64,000 bases of DNA, from positions 1-64,000 of the forward strand of contig NZ_JOAP01000020.1 of the NCBI RefSeq assembly GCF_000720475.1, read 5' to 3'. The translations under genes were made by a program, and so were the position numbers. How positions within the stretch are numbered: position 1 is the first letter of the stretch; each line of letters opens with the position of its first letter. Shown here piece by piece: positions 43,002-50,800 of the stretch. The notes beneath the pieces were generated by a model. The model was not told the origin of the DNA. It saw only the letters and a program-made list of their open reading frames with translations, and ran no database searches. This DNA is from Streptomyces aureocirculatus. Lineage in GTDB: Bacteria > Actinomycetota > Actinomycetes > Streptomycetales > Streptomycetaceae.

Positions 43002-44459
43002 TCAGTCCTCGCGCAGAGCGCGGACCGCCGCCTCCACGCGCTTGCCGTAGTCGGGGTCGGCGGCGTGGAAGTGGGCGAGGTTCTTCTCGACGACGTCCTC
43101 GCGGGAGACCTGCGAGAGGCCGCCCGCGATGTTCGCCACCAGACGGGACTTCTCCTCGTCCGACATCAGCCGGTACAGCTCACCGGCCTGGAAGAAGTCG
43201 TCGTCCTTGGTGTGGGCCGGGGCCTCGTGGGTGCCGGTGTGGCCGCTGATCGCGAGGGGGGCCGACAGCGGCCTGCCCGTCTCGGCGGGCCCGTCGTACG
43301 AGTTCGGCTCGTAGTTCTTGCGGTCGCGGCCGTAGGCGTTGGACGCCATCAGACCGTCGCGGCCGTAGTTGTCGGCCTTCGTCGCCCTGGGGGCGTTCAC
43401 CGCGAGCTGGGTGTGGTTGACGCCGAGGCGGTAGCGGTGCGCGTCCGCGTAGGCGAACAGGCGGCCCTGGAGCATCTTGTCGGGCGACGGGCCGATGCCG
43501 GGCACGAAGTTGTTCGGCGAGAACGCGGCCTGCTCGACCTCGGCGAAGACGTTGTCCGGGTTGCGGTCGAGGACGAGACGGCCCACGCGCTGCAACGGGT
43601 AGTCGGCGTGCGGCCACACCTTGGTGAGGTCGAACGGGTTGAAGCGGTAGTTCGCCGCGTCGGCCGCGGGCATGATCTGCACGTGCAGGGTCCAGGACGG
43701 GTTCACGCCCCGCTCGATGGCCTGGAGCAGGTCCGTCTGGTGCGAGTTGGCGTCCTTGCCCGCGAGCTCCGCGCCCTGCTCGGCGGAGAGACAGCGGATG
43801 CCCTGGTTCGTCTTGAAGTGGTACTTGACGAAGAAGGCCTCACCCCGCGCGTTCGTCCACTGGTAGGTGTGCGAGCCGTAGCCGTTCATGTGGCGGTACG
43901 AGGCGGGGATGCCGCGGTCGCCCATCAGCCAGGTCACCTGGTGCGTGGCCTCGGGGGCGTGCGCCCAGAAGTCCCAGACGTTGTCCGGCTCCTGCTTGCC
44001 CGTGAACGGGTCGCGCTTCTGCGAGTGGATGAAGTCCGGGAACTTCAGCGGGTCCTTGATGAAGAAGACCGGGGTGTTGTTGCCGACGAGGTCGTAGTTG
44101 CCCTCCTCGGTGTAGAACTTCACCGCGAAGCCGCGCGGGTCGCGCACGGCGTCGGCGCCGCCGAGGCTGTCGGCCACGGTGGAGAAGCGCAGGAACACCT
44201 CGGTGCGCTTGCCGACCTCGGCCAGGAAGTCCGCGTGGGTGAAGCCGGTGACGTCGTCGGTCACCTCGAAGTAGCCGTACGCGCCCGAGCCGCGGGCGTG
44301 CACGACGCGCTCCGGGATGCGCTCACGGTTGAAGCGGGCCAGCTTCTCCAGCAGGTGCTGGTCCTGGAGGAGGATCGGGCCGCCGACGCCGGCGGTGGCG
44401 GAGTTCTGGTTGTCGGCGACGGGAGCGCCGGACTCGGTCGTGAGCACACGCTTCGACAT
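43002..44459 (-). CDS. katA: Monofunctional haem catalase
   Basis: A 485-residue clade-3-type catalase that degrades H2O2. The distal His is in [20 protein letters not shown], distal Asn in [11 protein letters not shown], and the proximal-haem signature [14 protein letters not shown] has the haem-ligating Tyr. The NADPH-binding-type small catalase length fits. It lies among uricase-pathway genes, and uricase makes H2O2, so its job here is to remove that by-product; the shared promoter element supports this. ATG 44459 gives [20 protein letters not shown]; the frame is open to 44543 but that would include the operator. The gene has a long 5' leader of about 50 nt. Confidence 0.94.
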   Translation of the reverse strand: MSKRVLTTESGAPVADNQNSATAGVGGPILLQDQHLLEKLARFNRERIPERVVHARGSGAYGYFEVTDDVTGFTHADFLAEVGKRTEVFLRFSTVADSLGGADAVRDPRGFAVKFYTEEGNYDLVGNNTPVFFIKDPLKFPDFIHSQKRDPFTGKQEPDNVWDFWAHAPEATHQVTWLMGDRGIPASYRHMNGYGSHTYQWTNARGEAFFVKYHFKTNQGIRCLSAEQGAELAGKDANSHQTDLLQAIERGVNPSWTLHVQIMPAADAANYRFNPFDLTKVWPHADYPLQRVGRLVLDRNPDNVFAEVEQAAFSPNNFVPGIGPSPDKMLQGRLFAYADAHRYRLGVNHTQLAVNAPRATKADNYGRDGLMASNAYGRDRKNYEPNSYDGPAETGRPLSAPLAISGHTGTHEAPAHTKDDDFFQAGELYRLMSDEEKSRLVANIAGGLSQVSREDVVEKNLAHFHAADPDYGKRVEAAVRALRED

Positions 44460-44514
44460 GGTGGCGGAGTTGACCTTCCGTACGGACTGCTGGAACTGCT
44501 GACGGTGAACCGGA

Positions 44515-44555
44515 GCGTAAGGACCTCTGAACAGCTCCGTCAACAGTTTGTTGAA
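44515..44555 (-). promoter_or_regulatory. Catalase promoter with TCAACA-type operator
   Basis: On the minus strand TTCAACAAACTGTTGACG (44555-44538) contains the palindrome TCAACA-AAC-TGTTGA and a -35 TTGACG that overlaps its right arm. A 17-bp spacer leads to -10 TTACGC (44520-44515). The same 18 bases, in the same position relative to the promoter, occur upstream of uraD (47332-47349). A repressor bound here would block RNA polymerase. Confidence 0.75.
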
Positions 44556-44650
44556 GTTGATGAAGGGGGTTCCGGGCCGCGGCGGCGCTTGGGCGCGACA
44601 GGACAGGTGTCAGCGACGCCGCGACCCGGAAGTCTGGGGTGCCCGCGGTG

Positions 44651-45547
44651 TCAGGCGACCGGGTTGCCGGAGAGGCGCTCGACGGAGCGCAGGAGCGCCG
44701 AGTGGTCGAGGCCGCCGTCGCCCTGGGCGCGCAGGCTGGCCACGAGCTGGGCGACCACGCCGCCGACGGGCAGGGCGGCACCGACGTTGCGGGCGGCGTC
44801 CGTGACGATGCCCATGTCCTTGTGGTGCAGGTCGATGCGGAAACCCGGCTTGAAGTCCCGGTTCAGGAAGTTGTCCTTCTTGCGGGTCAGGACGGTCGAC
44901 CCGGCGAGGCCGCCGCCCAGTACGTCCAGGGCGGCCTTCAGGTCCACGCCGGACTTCTCCAGGAAGACCACGGCCTCGGCGCACGCCTGGATGTTGACGG
45001 CGACGATGAGCTGGTTGGCGGCCTTCACGGTCTGACCGGAGCCGTGCGGGCCGCACCGGACGACGGTCTTGCCGAGTGCGTCGAACAGCGGCTTGGCCTC
45101 GTCGAAGTCGGCTTGCTCACCGCCGACCATGATGGAGAGCACCGCCTCGACGGCGCCCGCCTCGCCACCGGAGACCGGGGCGTCGAGCACGCGGACGCCC
45201 TTGTCCTTGGCGGCCGCGGCCAGGTCCACCGAGGTCTGCGGCGTGATCGACGACATGTCGATGAGCAGCGCGCCGGAGCGCGCGTTCGCCAGGATGCCGT
45301 CCGGGCCGTACGCGATGGCCTCCACCTGCGGGGACGCGGGCACCATCGTCACGATGACGTCGGCGTCGCGGACGGCATCGGCGATGGAGGGGGCGGCGGT
45401 GCCGCCGGCCGCGGCGAGGCGGTCCAGCTTGTCCTGCTCCAGGGTGAAGCCGGTGACGGAGTAGCCCGCCTTGACCAGGTTCTCGGACATGGGCGAGCCC
45501 ATGATCCCGAGCCCGATCCAGGCGACCTTGGGGAGGGTGTTGCTCAT
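44651..45547 (-). CDS. glxR: 2-Hydroxy-3-oxopropionate reductase (tartronate semialdehyde reductase)
   Basis: A 298-residue b-hydroxyacid dehydrogenase that reduces tartronate semialdehyde to glycerate with NAD(P)H. The Rossmann motif is VAWIGLGIMGSPMSENLVKAG (residues 8-28); the substrate motif DAPVSGGEAGAVEAVLSIMVGG and catalytic Lys in GQTVKAANQLIVAVNIQACAEA are intact. It lies 91 nt downstream of the hydroxypyruvate isomerase gene on the same strand and is probably co-transcribed. AAAGG precedes ATG 45547. Together with gcl it channels purine-derived glyoxylate to glycerate. Confidence 0.95.
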   Translation of the reverse strand: MSNTLPKVAWIGLGIMGSPMSENLVKAGYSVTGFTLEQDKLDRLAAAGGTAAPSIADAVRDADVIVTMVPASPQVEAIAYGPDGILANARSGALLIDMSSITPQTSVDLAAAAKDKGVRVLDAPVSGGEAGAVEAVLSIMVGGEQADFDEAKPLFDALGKTVVRCGPHGSGQTVKAANQLIVAVNIQACAEAVVFLEKSGVDLKAALDVLGGGLAGSTVLTRKKDNFLNRDFKPGFRIDLHHKDMGIVTDAARNVGAALPVGGVVAQLVASLRAQGDGGLDHSALLRSVERLSGNPVA

Positions 45548-45638
45548 GGCGGAACCTTTCTTGCTGCGTTTCTGCGTCGGCTGTGAGGTGCGGAGTGACG
45601 GGTGGGCGGGTGGGGAAGGCCCGCTGCGAAGCGGCGGC

Positions 45639-46466
45639 TCAGTCCGCAGCCGGCAGCCAGTCGAACGCCTCGGCGCTCGGGCGGTCCCCGGCCTTGTACT
45701 CCAGGCCGACCCAGTTGTCGTACCCGGCCTTGTGCAACTGGTCGAGGAGGTCCTCAAGAGGCAGCGAACCGGTTCCGGGAGCCCCGCGGCCCGGGTTGTC
45801 GGCGATCTGCACGTGCCCGGTCTTCGCCGCGTACTGCTCGATGACCGCGGGCAGGTCCTCGCCGTTCATGGAGAGGTGGTACAGGTCCAGGAGGAACTTG
45901 GCGTTGCCGATGCCGGTCGCGGCGTTGACCTTGTCCACGATCTCGACGGCCTTGGGCGCGCTGACGATCGGGCAGAGCGGCGACTCCACGGCGTTGAGCG
46001 CCTCGATGAGCAGTACCGCCCCCACGCGGTCTGCCTCACGGGCGGCCAACACCAGGTTCTCCAGGGCCAGTTCGTCCTGCACGGCCGGGGCGACGCCGGG
46101 GACGCGGTTGCCGTAAAGGGCGTTCAGGGCCTTGCAGCCGAGCGACTCGGCGAAGTCCGCGGCCACCGCGAGGTTCGCGCGGAACCTGGCGCTCTCCTCG
46201 CCGGGGATGGACAGCGCCCCGCGGTCGGGCCCCGGAAGCTGTCCGGCGTAGAAGTTCAGGCCCACCAACTGCACGCCCGCGTCCTCGATCGCCCGCTTCA
46301 GGGCGTCGAGCTCGGACTGCTCGGGGGTGGGGGCGTCGACCCAGGGCCACCACAGCTCGACGGCCTCGAATCCGGCGGCCGCGGCGGCCGCGGGCCGCTC
46401 CAGGAGCGGGAGCTCGGTGAAGAGGATCGACAGGTTCACATTGAAGCGCTGGTCGGAGTATCCCAT
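45639..46466 (-). CDS. hyi: Hydroxypyruvate isomerase (TIM barrel)
   Basis: A 275-residue TIM-barrel isomerase that interconverts hydroxypyruvate and tartronate semialdehyde. The N-terminus RFNVNLSILFTELPLLERPAAAAAAGFEAVELWWPW is diagnostic, and metal ligands of the xylose-isomerase-like fold are visible (VLLIEALNAVESPLCPI with Glu, LLDLYHLSMNGED with Asp and His, HVQIADNPGRGAPGTG with His, LEYKAG). It shares its upstream region with the plus-strand 46592 gene. An AllR-like palindrome lies 18 bp upstream of ATG 46466. It precedes glxR in an operon. Confidence 0.94.
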   Translation of the reverse strand: MGYSDQRFNVNLSILFTELPLLERPAAAAAAGFEAVELWWPWVDAPTPEQSELDALKRAIEDAGVQLVGLNFYAGQLPGPDRGALSIPGEESARFRANLAVAADFAESLGCKALNALYGNRVPGVAPAVQDELALENLVLAAREADRVGAVLLIEALNAVESPLCPIVSAPKAVEIVDKVNAATGIGNAKFLLDLYHLSMNGEDLPAVIEQYAAKTGHVQIADNPGRGAPGTGSLPLEDLLDQLHKAGYDNWVGLEYKAGDRPSAEAFDWLPAAD

Positions 46467-46483
46467 GGGGCTTTCCGCGCTCC

Positions 46484-46498
46484 TTCCGTATTGCGGAA
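46484..46498 (-). promoter_or_regulatory. AllR-like palindrome at hyi promoter
   Basis: TTCCGTATTGCGGAA, extended by one base on each side to CTTCCG-N5-CGGAAG, lies in the hyi leader. Upstream on the minus strand a perfect -35 TTGACA (46548-46543) followed by CAATCT at about 18 bp makes a plausible promoter. The gcl promoter has the same 15-mer with one central change. Confidence 0.75.
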
Positions 46499-46591
46499 GT
46501 TCAATTTTGCTTGATGGAAGATTGCATCCGATCCGTGGAAGCTGTCAAGAGGGGCTGCCGGAAAATCAAGGGGCCGCGTTAAGTTGGCGCC

Positions 46592-46870
46592 GTGCGATTG
46601 AGAGTGGAGTTCACAACCGAGCCCTTCGACCTCGACGAGGCGCCGCCCCACGCCGTGGCCGCCCGTGAGGTCATCCAGGGCGCCGACCTCGACGCCGTCG
46701 ACGTGGGGCCCTTCGGCAACACCGCCGAGGGGGACGTCGACGCGGTCCTCACGGCCGTCGACGCCATGCTGCGCCGGTCCCTCGGTGCCGGCGCCACCCG
46801 CGTCTCGCTCCAGGTGAACGTGATCGCGGAGCCGGGCGAGCGGACCGCGCCGGGGGAGGTGGCCAGGTGA
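46592..46870 (+). CDS. Small conserved protein, thiamine-binding-protein-like fold
   Basis: A 92-residue protein. RVEFTTEPF, PPHAVAAREVIQGADLDAVDVGPFGNTAEGDVDAVLTAVDAMLRRSLGAGATRVSLQVNV resembles the small MTH1187/YkoF thiamine-binding ferredoxin-like fold, with conserved V-G-P-F-G-(N/T)-x-x-E-G. Its GTGA end overlaps the following helix-turn-helix gene, so they are one unit. Both lie between the hyi and uricase operons. Because Gcl needs thiamine diphosphate, a link to thiamine is appealing, but nothing else supports it. GTG 46592; the ribosome site is weak. Confidence 0.7.
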   Translation: MRLRVEFTTEPFDLDEAPPHAVAAREVIQGADLDAVDVGPFGNTAEGDVDAVLTAVDAMLRRSLGAGATRVSLQVNVIAEPGERTAPGEVAR

Positions 46871-47244
46871 CCGGATTCGGGGACGTCCCCTTCGCGGCCG
46901 CGGTCAAGCCGCTCGTGGACGCGATGGGCGGCGAGATGGTGGAGCCGGACCAGGCGGGGCCCGACGACGTCGTGCTCACCTGGGAGGGCGAGGACGTGCT
47001 CGCCGTGCGCCTGCCGCAGCTCGCCGACTCGCTCGACCACATCCTGCTCGCCCTGGAGCGCCAGCGCGGCAAGCCCCTCGCGGAGCTCGACCGCAAGGCC
47101 AAGCAGGAGGTCGTGCGGATACTGGAGGCCCGTGGCGCGTTCTCCGTGCGCCATGGCGTGGAGACCGTGGCGGGCGCACTCGGCGTGTCCCGCTTCACCG
47201 TCTACAACTACCTGAACAGGGAGAATGCCGCGAAGGGCAAGTAG
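46867..47244 (+). CDS. Helix-turn-helix protein of the uricase locus
   Basis: A 125-residue protein. The C-terminal third is a Fis-like helix-turn-helix (RKAKQEVVRILEARGAFSVRHGVETVAGALGVSRFTVYNYLNRENAAKG). The N-terminal 65 residues (FGDVPFAAAVKPLVDAMGGEMVEPDQAGPDDVVLTWEGEDVLAVRLPQLADSLDHILLALE) have no named family and may bind a ligand or mediate dimerisation. It directly precedes the uraD-uraH-uox promoter. It is the best local candidate to bind the TCAACA palindrome there and at catalase. It overlaps the preceding gene by GTGA. Confidence 0.8.
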   Translation: MTGFGDVPFAAAVKPLVDAMGGEMVEPDQAGPDDVVLTWEGEDVLAVRLPQLADSLDHILLALERQRGKPLAELDRKAKQEVVRILEARGAFSVRHGVETVAGALGVSRFTVYNYLNRENAAKGK

Positions 47245-47331
47245 CGACACGTCCATGACGTGAGCGGCGTCACGCTGCGCGGTCGAGCCGTCACCCGGAT
47301 CGCGGGGTGGCGGCTTCTTTGTTCAAATGAT

Positions 47332-47372
47332 TTCAACAAACTGTTGACGCGCTGTTGTTGAAGGTCTTAGCT
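47332..47372 (+). promoter_or_regulatory. uraD promoter with TCAACA-type operator
   Basis: TTCAACAAACTGTTGACG (47332-47349) includes the palindrome TCAACA-AAC-TGTTGA (47333-47347) with the -35 TTGACG (47344-47349) inside its right arm. A 17-bp spacer gives -10 TTAGCT (47367-47372). Extra half-sites, TTCAAATGA to the left and TGTTGTTGAA to the right, suggest cooperative binding. The 18-bp core is identical to the catalase promoter. Confidence 0.78.
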
Positions 47373-47411
47373 GTTCCGCAGCCCGTTCAGCCAAAGGCCA
47401 CGGAGGCTCCC

Positions 47412-47924
47412 GTGACTTCCCGTACGACGCCGGGCATCGCCCGGTTCAACGCCTTGGAGGAGGCCGCGGCCACCGCCGCGCTCCACGAGGCCTGCGCCTC
47501 TTCGGCCTGGGGGAGCAAGCTGCTCTCCCGGCGCCCCTACGCCACCGCCGAAGCCCTCCTCGCCGCGAGCGACGCCGCCATGGCGGAGCTGACCGCGGAC
47601 GACCTGGCCGAGGCGATGGCGGGGCACCCGCCGATCGGCCGCCCGAAGCCCGGCGACCCGACCTCGTCCCGCGAGCAGCGGGGCATGGCGGGCGCCTCCG
47701 AGGAGCTCAAGGCCGAGATGCTCGAACTGAACCTGGCGTACCAGGAGAAGTTCGGACACGTCTTCCTGATCTGCGCCACCGGTCGCACCGGCGAGCAGAT
47801 GCGGGACGCGGTCAAGGAACGGATCGGTAACTCGCCCGAACAGGAGCGGGAGATCGTCCGCTCCGAGCTGGGCAAGATCAACCGTATCCGTCTGACCCGC
47901 ATCCTGGAGGAGGAGACCGCATGA
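47412..47924 (+). CDS. uraD: OHCU decarboxylase
   Basis: A 170-residue all-helical enzyme that decarboxylates 2-oxo-4-hydroxy-4-carboxy-5-ureidoimidazoline to S-allantoin, the last step of the uricase pathway. Conserved segments are FNALEEAAATAALHEACASSAWGSKL, MAGHPPIG with the catalytic His, and LNLAYQEKFGHVFLICATGRT (residues 105-125). It starts at GTG 47412 after CGGAGG; an in-frame start at 47355 would lie inside the promoter. It overlaps uraH by ATGA. Confidence 0.94.
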   Translation: MTSRTTPGIARFNALEEAAATAALHEACASSAWGSKLLSRRPYATAEALLAASDAAMAELTADDLAEAMAGHPPIGRPKPGDPTSSREQRGMAGASEELKAEMLELNLAYQEKFGHVFLICATGRTGEQMRDAVKERIGNSPEQEREIVRSELGKINRIRLTRILEEETA

Positions 47925-48358
47925 GCGCCGACCCCACTGGCCCGACTGGCCCCGCTGGCCTCACGGAAACGACCGCCTCGGTGTCCACGCACATCCTGGA
48001 CACCAGCGTCGGACGTCCCGCGGAGGGCGTGGCCATCTCCCTGTCGGCCCGTGGCGCCGGGGAGTGGGAGGTGCTCGGCGGCAGCAGGACCGACGCGGAC
48101 GGGCGCTGCAAGGACCTGCCGGCGCTGCCGCTGTCCACCACCCACGTGCGTCTGGACTTCGCGGTCGAGCCGTACTTCCTGAGCAAGCAAGCACAGCAAG
48201 CCGAGGCGCAGCAGGACGCCCCCGCGAATCGGGACAGCGGTGCGAACGGAGTGTTCTTCCCCGAGGTGGCGATCACCTTCGCCGTCGTGCCGGGCGAGCA
48301 CTACCACGTACCGCTGCTGCTCAACCCGTTCGGCTACTCCGTTTACCGAGGGAGCTAG
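47921..48358 (+). CDS. uraH: 5-Hydroxyisourate hydrolase (transthyretin-like)
   Basis: A 145-residue HIU hydrolase that opens the ring of the uricase product. The N-terminal SVSTHILDTSVGRPAEGVAISL has the catalytic His, the middle contains RTDADGR with catalytic Arg, and the C-terminus YHVPLLLNPFGYSVYRGS ends with the family hallmark YRGS. An unusual Gln/Ala/Asp-rich loop (KQAQQAEAQQDAPANRDSGA) is inserted near residue 88. Coupled to uraD by ATGA and followed by uricase 5 nt later. Confidence 0.95.
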   Translation: MSADPTGPTGPAGLTETTASVSTHILDTSVGRPAEGVAISLSARGAGEWEVLGGSRTDADGRCKDLPALPLSTTHVRLDFAVEPYFLSKQAQQAEAQQDAPANRDSGANGVFFPEVAITFAVVPGEHYHVPLLLNPFGYSVYRGS

Positions 48359-48363
48359 CGAAG

Positions 48364-49311
48364 ATGCCCACCATTCTGGGACAGAACCAGTACGGCAAGG
48401 CTGAGAACCGGGTCGTCAAGATCACGCGGGACGGCGACACCCATCACATCAAGGACCTCAACGTCTCCGTCGCCCTCTCCGGCGACCTCGACGACGTCCA
48501 CTACAACGGCTCGAACGCCAACTGCCTGCCGACGGACACCACGAAGAACACCTGCTTCGCGTTCGCCAAGGAACACGGCATCGAGTCCGCGGAGCAGTAC
48601 GGCATCCACCTCGCGCGGCACTTCGTGGACAGCCAGCCCTCGATCCACCGGGCCCGCATCCGCATCGAGGAGTACACCTGGGAGCGCATCGCAGCCTCCG
48701 ACGCCAACTCGCAGTTCATCGGCGCCGACGAGGTCAAGCACTCCTTCGTGCGCAAGGGCCAGGAGACGCGGCTCGCCCAGATCACCTACTCCGCCGAAGG
48801 TGACGCGGGGGCGAGGTTCGAAGTCCTGAGCGGCCTCAAGGACCTGACCGTGATGAACTCCACGAACTCCGAGTTCTGGGGCTACATCAAGGACAAGTAC
48901 ACGACGCTCAAGGAGGACTACGACCGCATCCTCGCCACGTCCCTCTCGACGTGGTGGCGGCACAACTGGACCAGCGACGAGCAGCGCATGCCCAACTGGG
49001 AGAAGTCCTACGAGCAGGCCAAGAAGCACATCCTCCAGGCCTTCGTGGAGACGTACTCCCTCTCCTTGCAGCAGACGCTGTACCAAATGGGTTCGCGGGT
49101 GATCAACAACCGGAGCGAGATAGACGAGATCCGCTTCTCCGCCCCGAACAAGCACCACTTCCGCCAGGACCTGTCCTTCTGCGGCCTCGACAACGAGGCG
49201 AAGGACGGCGCGGTCTACTACGCCGCCGACCGTCCCTACGGCCTCATCGAGGCCACCATCCTGCGCGACGGCGCCGAGGCGAGGATCCCGGTCGACATGA
49301 CCAACCTCTGA
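48364..49311 (+). CDS. uox: Urate oxidase (uricase)
   Basis: A 315-residue cofactor-free uricase of tunnel-fold type that oxidises urate to 5-hydroxyisourate plus H2O2. Typical blocks are LGQNQYGKAENRVVKI (catalytic Lys region), NANCLPTDTTKNTCFAFAKEHGI with the active Thr, FEVLSGLKDLTVMNSTNSEFWGYIKDKYTTL (residues 158-188) and SAPNKHHFRQDLSFCGLDNEAKDGAVYYA with the catalytic His. It ends the uraD-uraH-uox operon. GAGGGAG precedes ATG 48364. H2O2 is presumably removed by the nearby co-regulated catalase. Confidence 0.96.
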   Translation: MPTILGQNQYGKAENRVVKITRDGDTHHIKDLNVSVALSGDLDDVHYNGSNANCLPTDTTKNTCFAFAKEHGIESAEQYGIHLARHFVDSQPSIHRARIRIEEYTWERIAASDANSQFIGADEVKHSFVRKGQETRLAQITYSAEGDAGARFEVLSGLKDLTVMNSTNSEFWGYIKDKYTTLKEDYDRILATSLSTWWRHNWTSDEQRMPNWEKSYEQAKKHILQAFVETYSLSLQQTLYQMGSRVINNRSEIDEIRFSAPNKHHFRQDLSFCGLDNEAKDGAVYYAADRPYGLIEATILRDGAEARIPVDMTNL

Positions 49312-49319
49312 CGCGGGAC

Positions 49320-49350
49320 GCGCGCCCCGGCATCTGCCGCCGGGGCGCGC
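49320..49350 (+). terminator. Perfect 12-bp stem after uricase
   Basis: GCGCGCCCCGGC and GCCGGGGCGCGC pair around the loop ATCTGCC, 9 bp after the uox stop. No U-tract follows, so it may be a partial terminator separating enzyme and permease expression. Confidence 0.65.
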
Positions 49351-49372
49351 CACACCGGAGGGAACGACAGCT

Positions 49373-50755
49373 ATGGCACCGCCAGAAATACCCGACGGGA
49401 CGTCAGCTCCCGTGTGTCACCCGGTGGATGAGAAGCTCCACCCCTCGCGGCTCGTCCCCGCCGCGCTCCAGCACATCGCCGCCATGTACGCGGGCGTCGT
49501 CACCCCTCCGCTCATCATCGGCCAGGCCGTGGGCCTCGACACCGCCGCCCAGACGAGGCTCATCGCGGCGAGCCTCCTCATCGCGGGACTCGCCACCGTC
49601 CTGCAGACCATCGGCGTCAAGGGCTTCGTCGGCAACCGCCTGCCGTTCGTGAACGCCGCGTCCTCCGCGGGTATCGCCCCGATCCTCGCCATCGCCGAGA
49701 ACAGCGCCACGGGACACCAACTCCCCGCCATCTACGGCGCGGTGATGGTCGCCGGAGTCTTCTGCCTGGCCGTCGGGCCGTTCTTCGGCCGCCTGCTCCG
49801 CTTCTTCCCGCCGCTCGTCACCGGCGTCGTCATCACACTCATCGGCGTGACCCTGATGCCCGTGCCCGTCACCTGGGCGCAGGGCGGCGACAAGGAGGCC
49901 GCCGACTTCGGCGACATGCGCTTCCTCGCGCTCGCCGCGTTCACGCTCGTGGTCATCCTGCTCTTCCAGCGCTTCGGCAGCGGCTTCCTCCGGCAGGTCG
50001 CCCTGCTCATGGGCCTGTTCATCGGCACCCTCGCCGCGATCCCGTTCGGCCTCGCCGACTTCGCCGCCCTGAAGTCCGCGCCCGTGGCCGCGGTGCCCGC
50101 GCCGTTCGCCTTCGGCGCCCCCGAGTTCCAGCCCGCCGCGATCCTGTCCCTGTGCATCGTGATGCTCGTCCTGATGACCGAGTCAAGCGCCGGGATGCTC
50201 GCCCTCGGTGAGATCTGTGAGCGCAGGACCGACGGGAGGACCATCACGCGCGGCCTGCGCACCGACGGCCTCGCCACCCTCATCGGGCCGGTCTTCGGCG
50301 GCTTCCCCACCTCCGCCTTCGCGCAGAACGTCGGCGTCGTGTCCCTGACGCGGGTACGCAGCCGCTATGTCGTCGCCGTCGCGGGCGGTGCGCTGCTCGT
50401 GCTCGGCGCCTTCCCGGTGCTCGGCGCGGTCGTCAGCCTCGTACCGATGCCGGTGCTCGGCGGCGCGGGCATCGTCCTGTTCGGCTCCATCGCGGTCAGC
50501 GGCATCCGTACGCTCTCCGAGGCGGGCCTCGACGACAGCTCCAACATCATCCTGGTGGCCGTGGCGCTCGGAACGGGCATCATCCCGCTCGCCGCGCCCG
50601 CCTTCTACGCGGACTTCCCCGCGTGGGCCCAGACCGTGCTCGGCTCCGGCATCAGCGCCGGCGCGCTCACCGCGGTCACGCTCAACCTGTTCTTCCACCA
50701 TCTCGGCACCCGTGGCGGCGCACCCAACGCGGCCGCGGCACTCAAATCTTCCTAG
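49373..50755 (+). CDS. NCS2 urate/xanthine permease (NAT family)
   Basis: A 460-residue permease with 12 or more helices of the nucleobase-ascorbate transporter branch. VDEKLHPSRLVPAALQHIAAMYAGVVTPPLIIGQAVGLD begins the fold, and the NAT signature QNVGVVSLTRV, which lines the substrate path, is intact. Conserved acidic MTESSAGMLALGE precedes it. It follows uricase, and proton-coupled urate or xanthine uptake is the natural role, as for PucJ/PucK. GGAGG lies before ATG 49373. Confidence 0.93.
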   Translation: MAPPEIPDGTSAPVCHPVDEKLHPSRLVPAALQHIAAMYAGVVTPPLIIGQAVGLDTAAQTRLIAASLLIAGLATVLQTIGVKGFVGNRLPFVNAASSAGIAPILAIAENSATGHQLPAIYGAVMVAGVFCLAVGPFFGRLLRFFPPLVTGVVITLIGVTLMPVPVTWAQGGDKEAADFGDMRFLALAAFTLVVILLFQRFGSGFLRQVALLMGLFIGTLAAIPFGLADFAALKSAPVAAVPAPFAFGAPEFQPAAILSLCIVMLVLMTESSAGMLALGEICERRTDGRTITRGLRTDGLATLIGPVFGGFPTSAFAQNVGVVSLTRVRSRYVVAVAGGALLVLGAFPVLGAVVSLVPMPVLGGAGIVLFGSIAVSGIRTLSEAGLDDSSNIILVAVALGTGIIPLAAPAFYADFPAWAQTVLGSGISAGALTAVTLNLFFHHLGTRGGAPNAAAALKSS

Positions 50756-50800
50756 GGTCATGCCGTGCCCAGCAATTCGCCACTCACGTAAGGAAGCACC

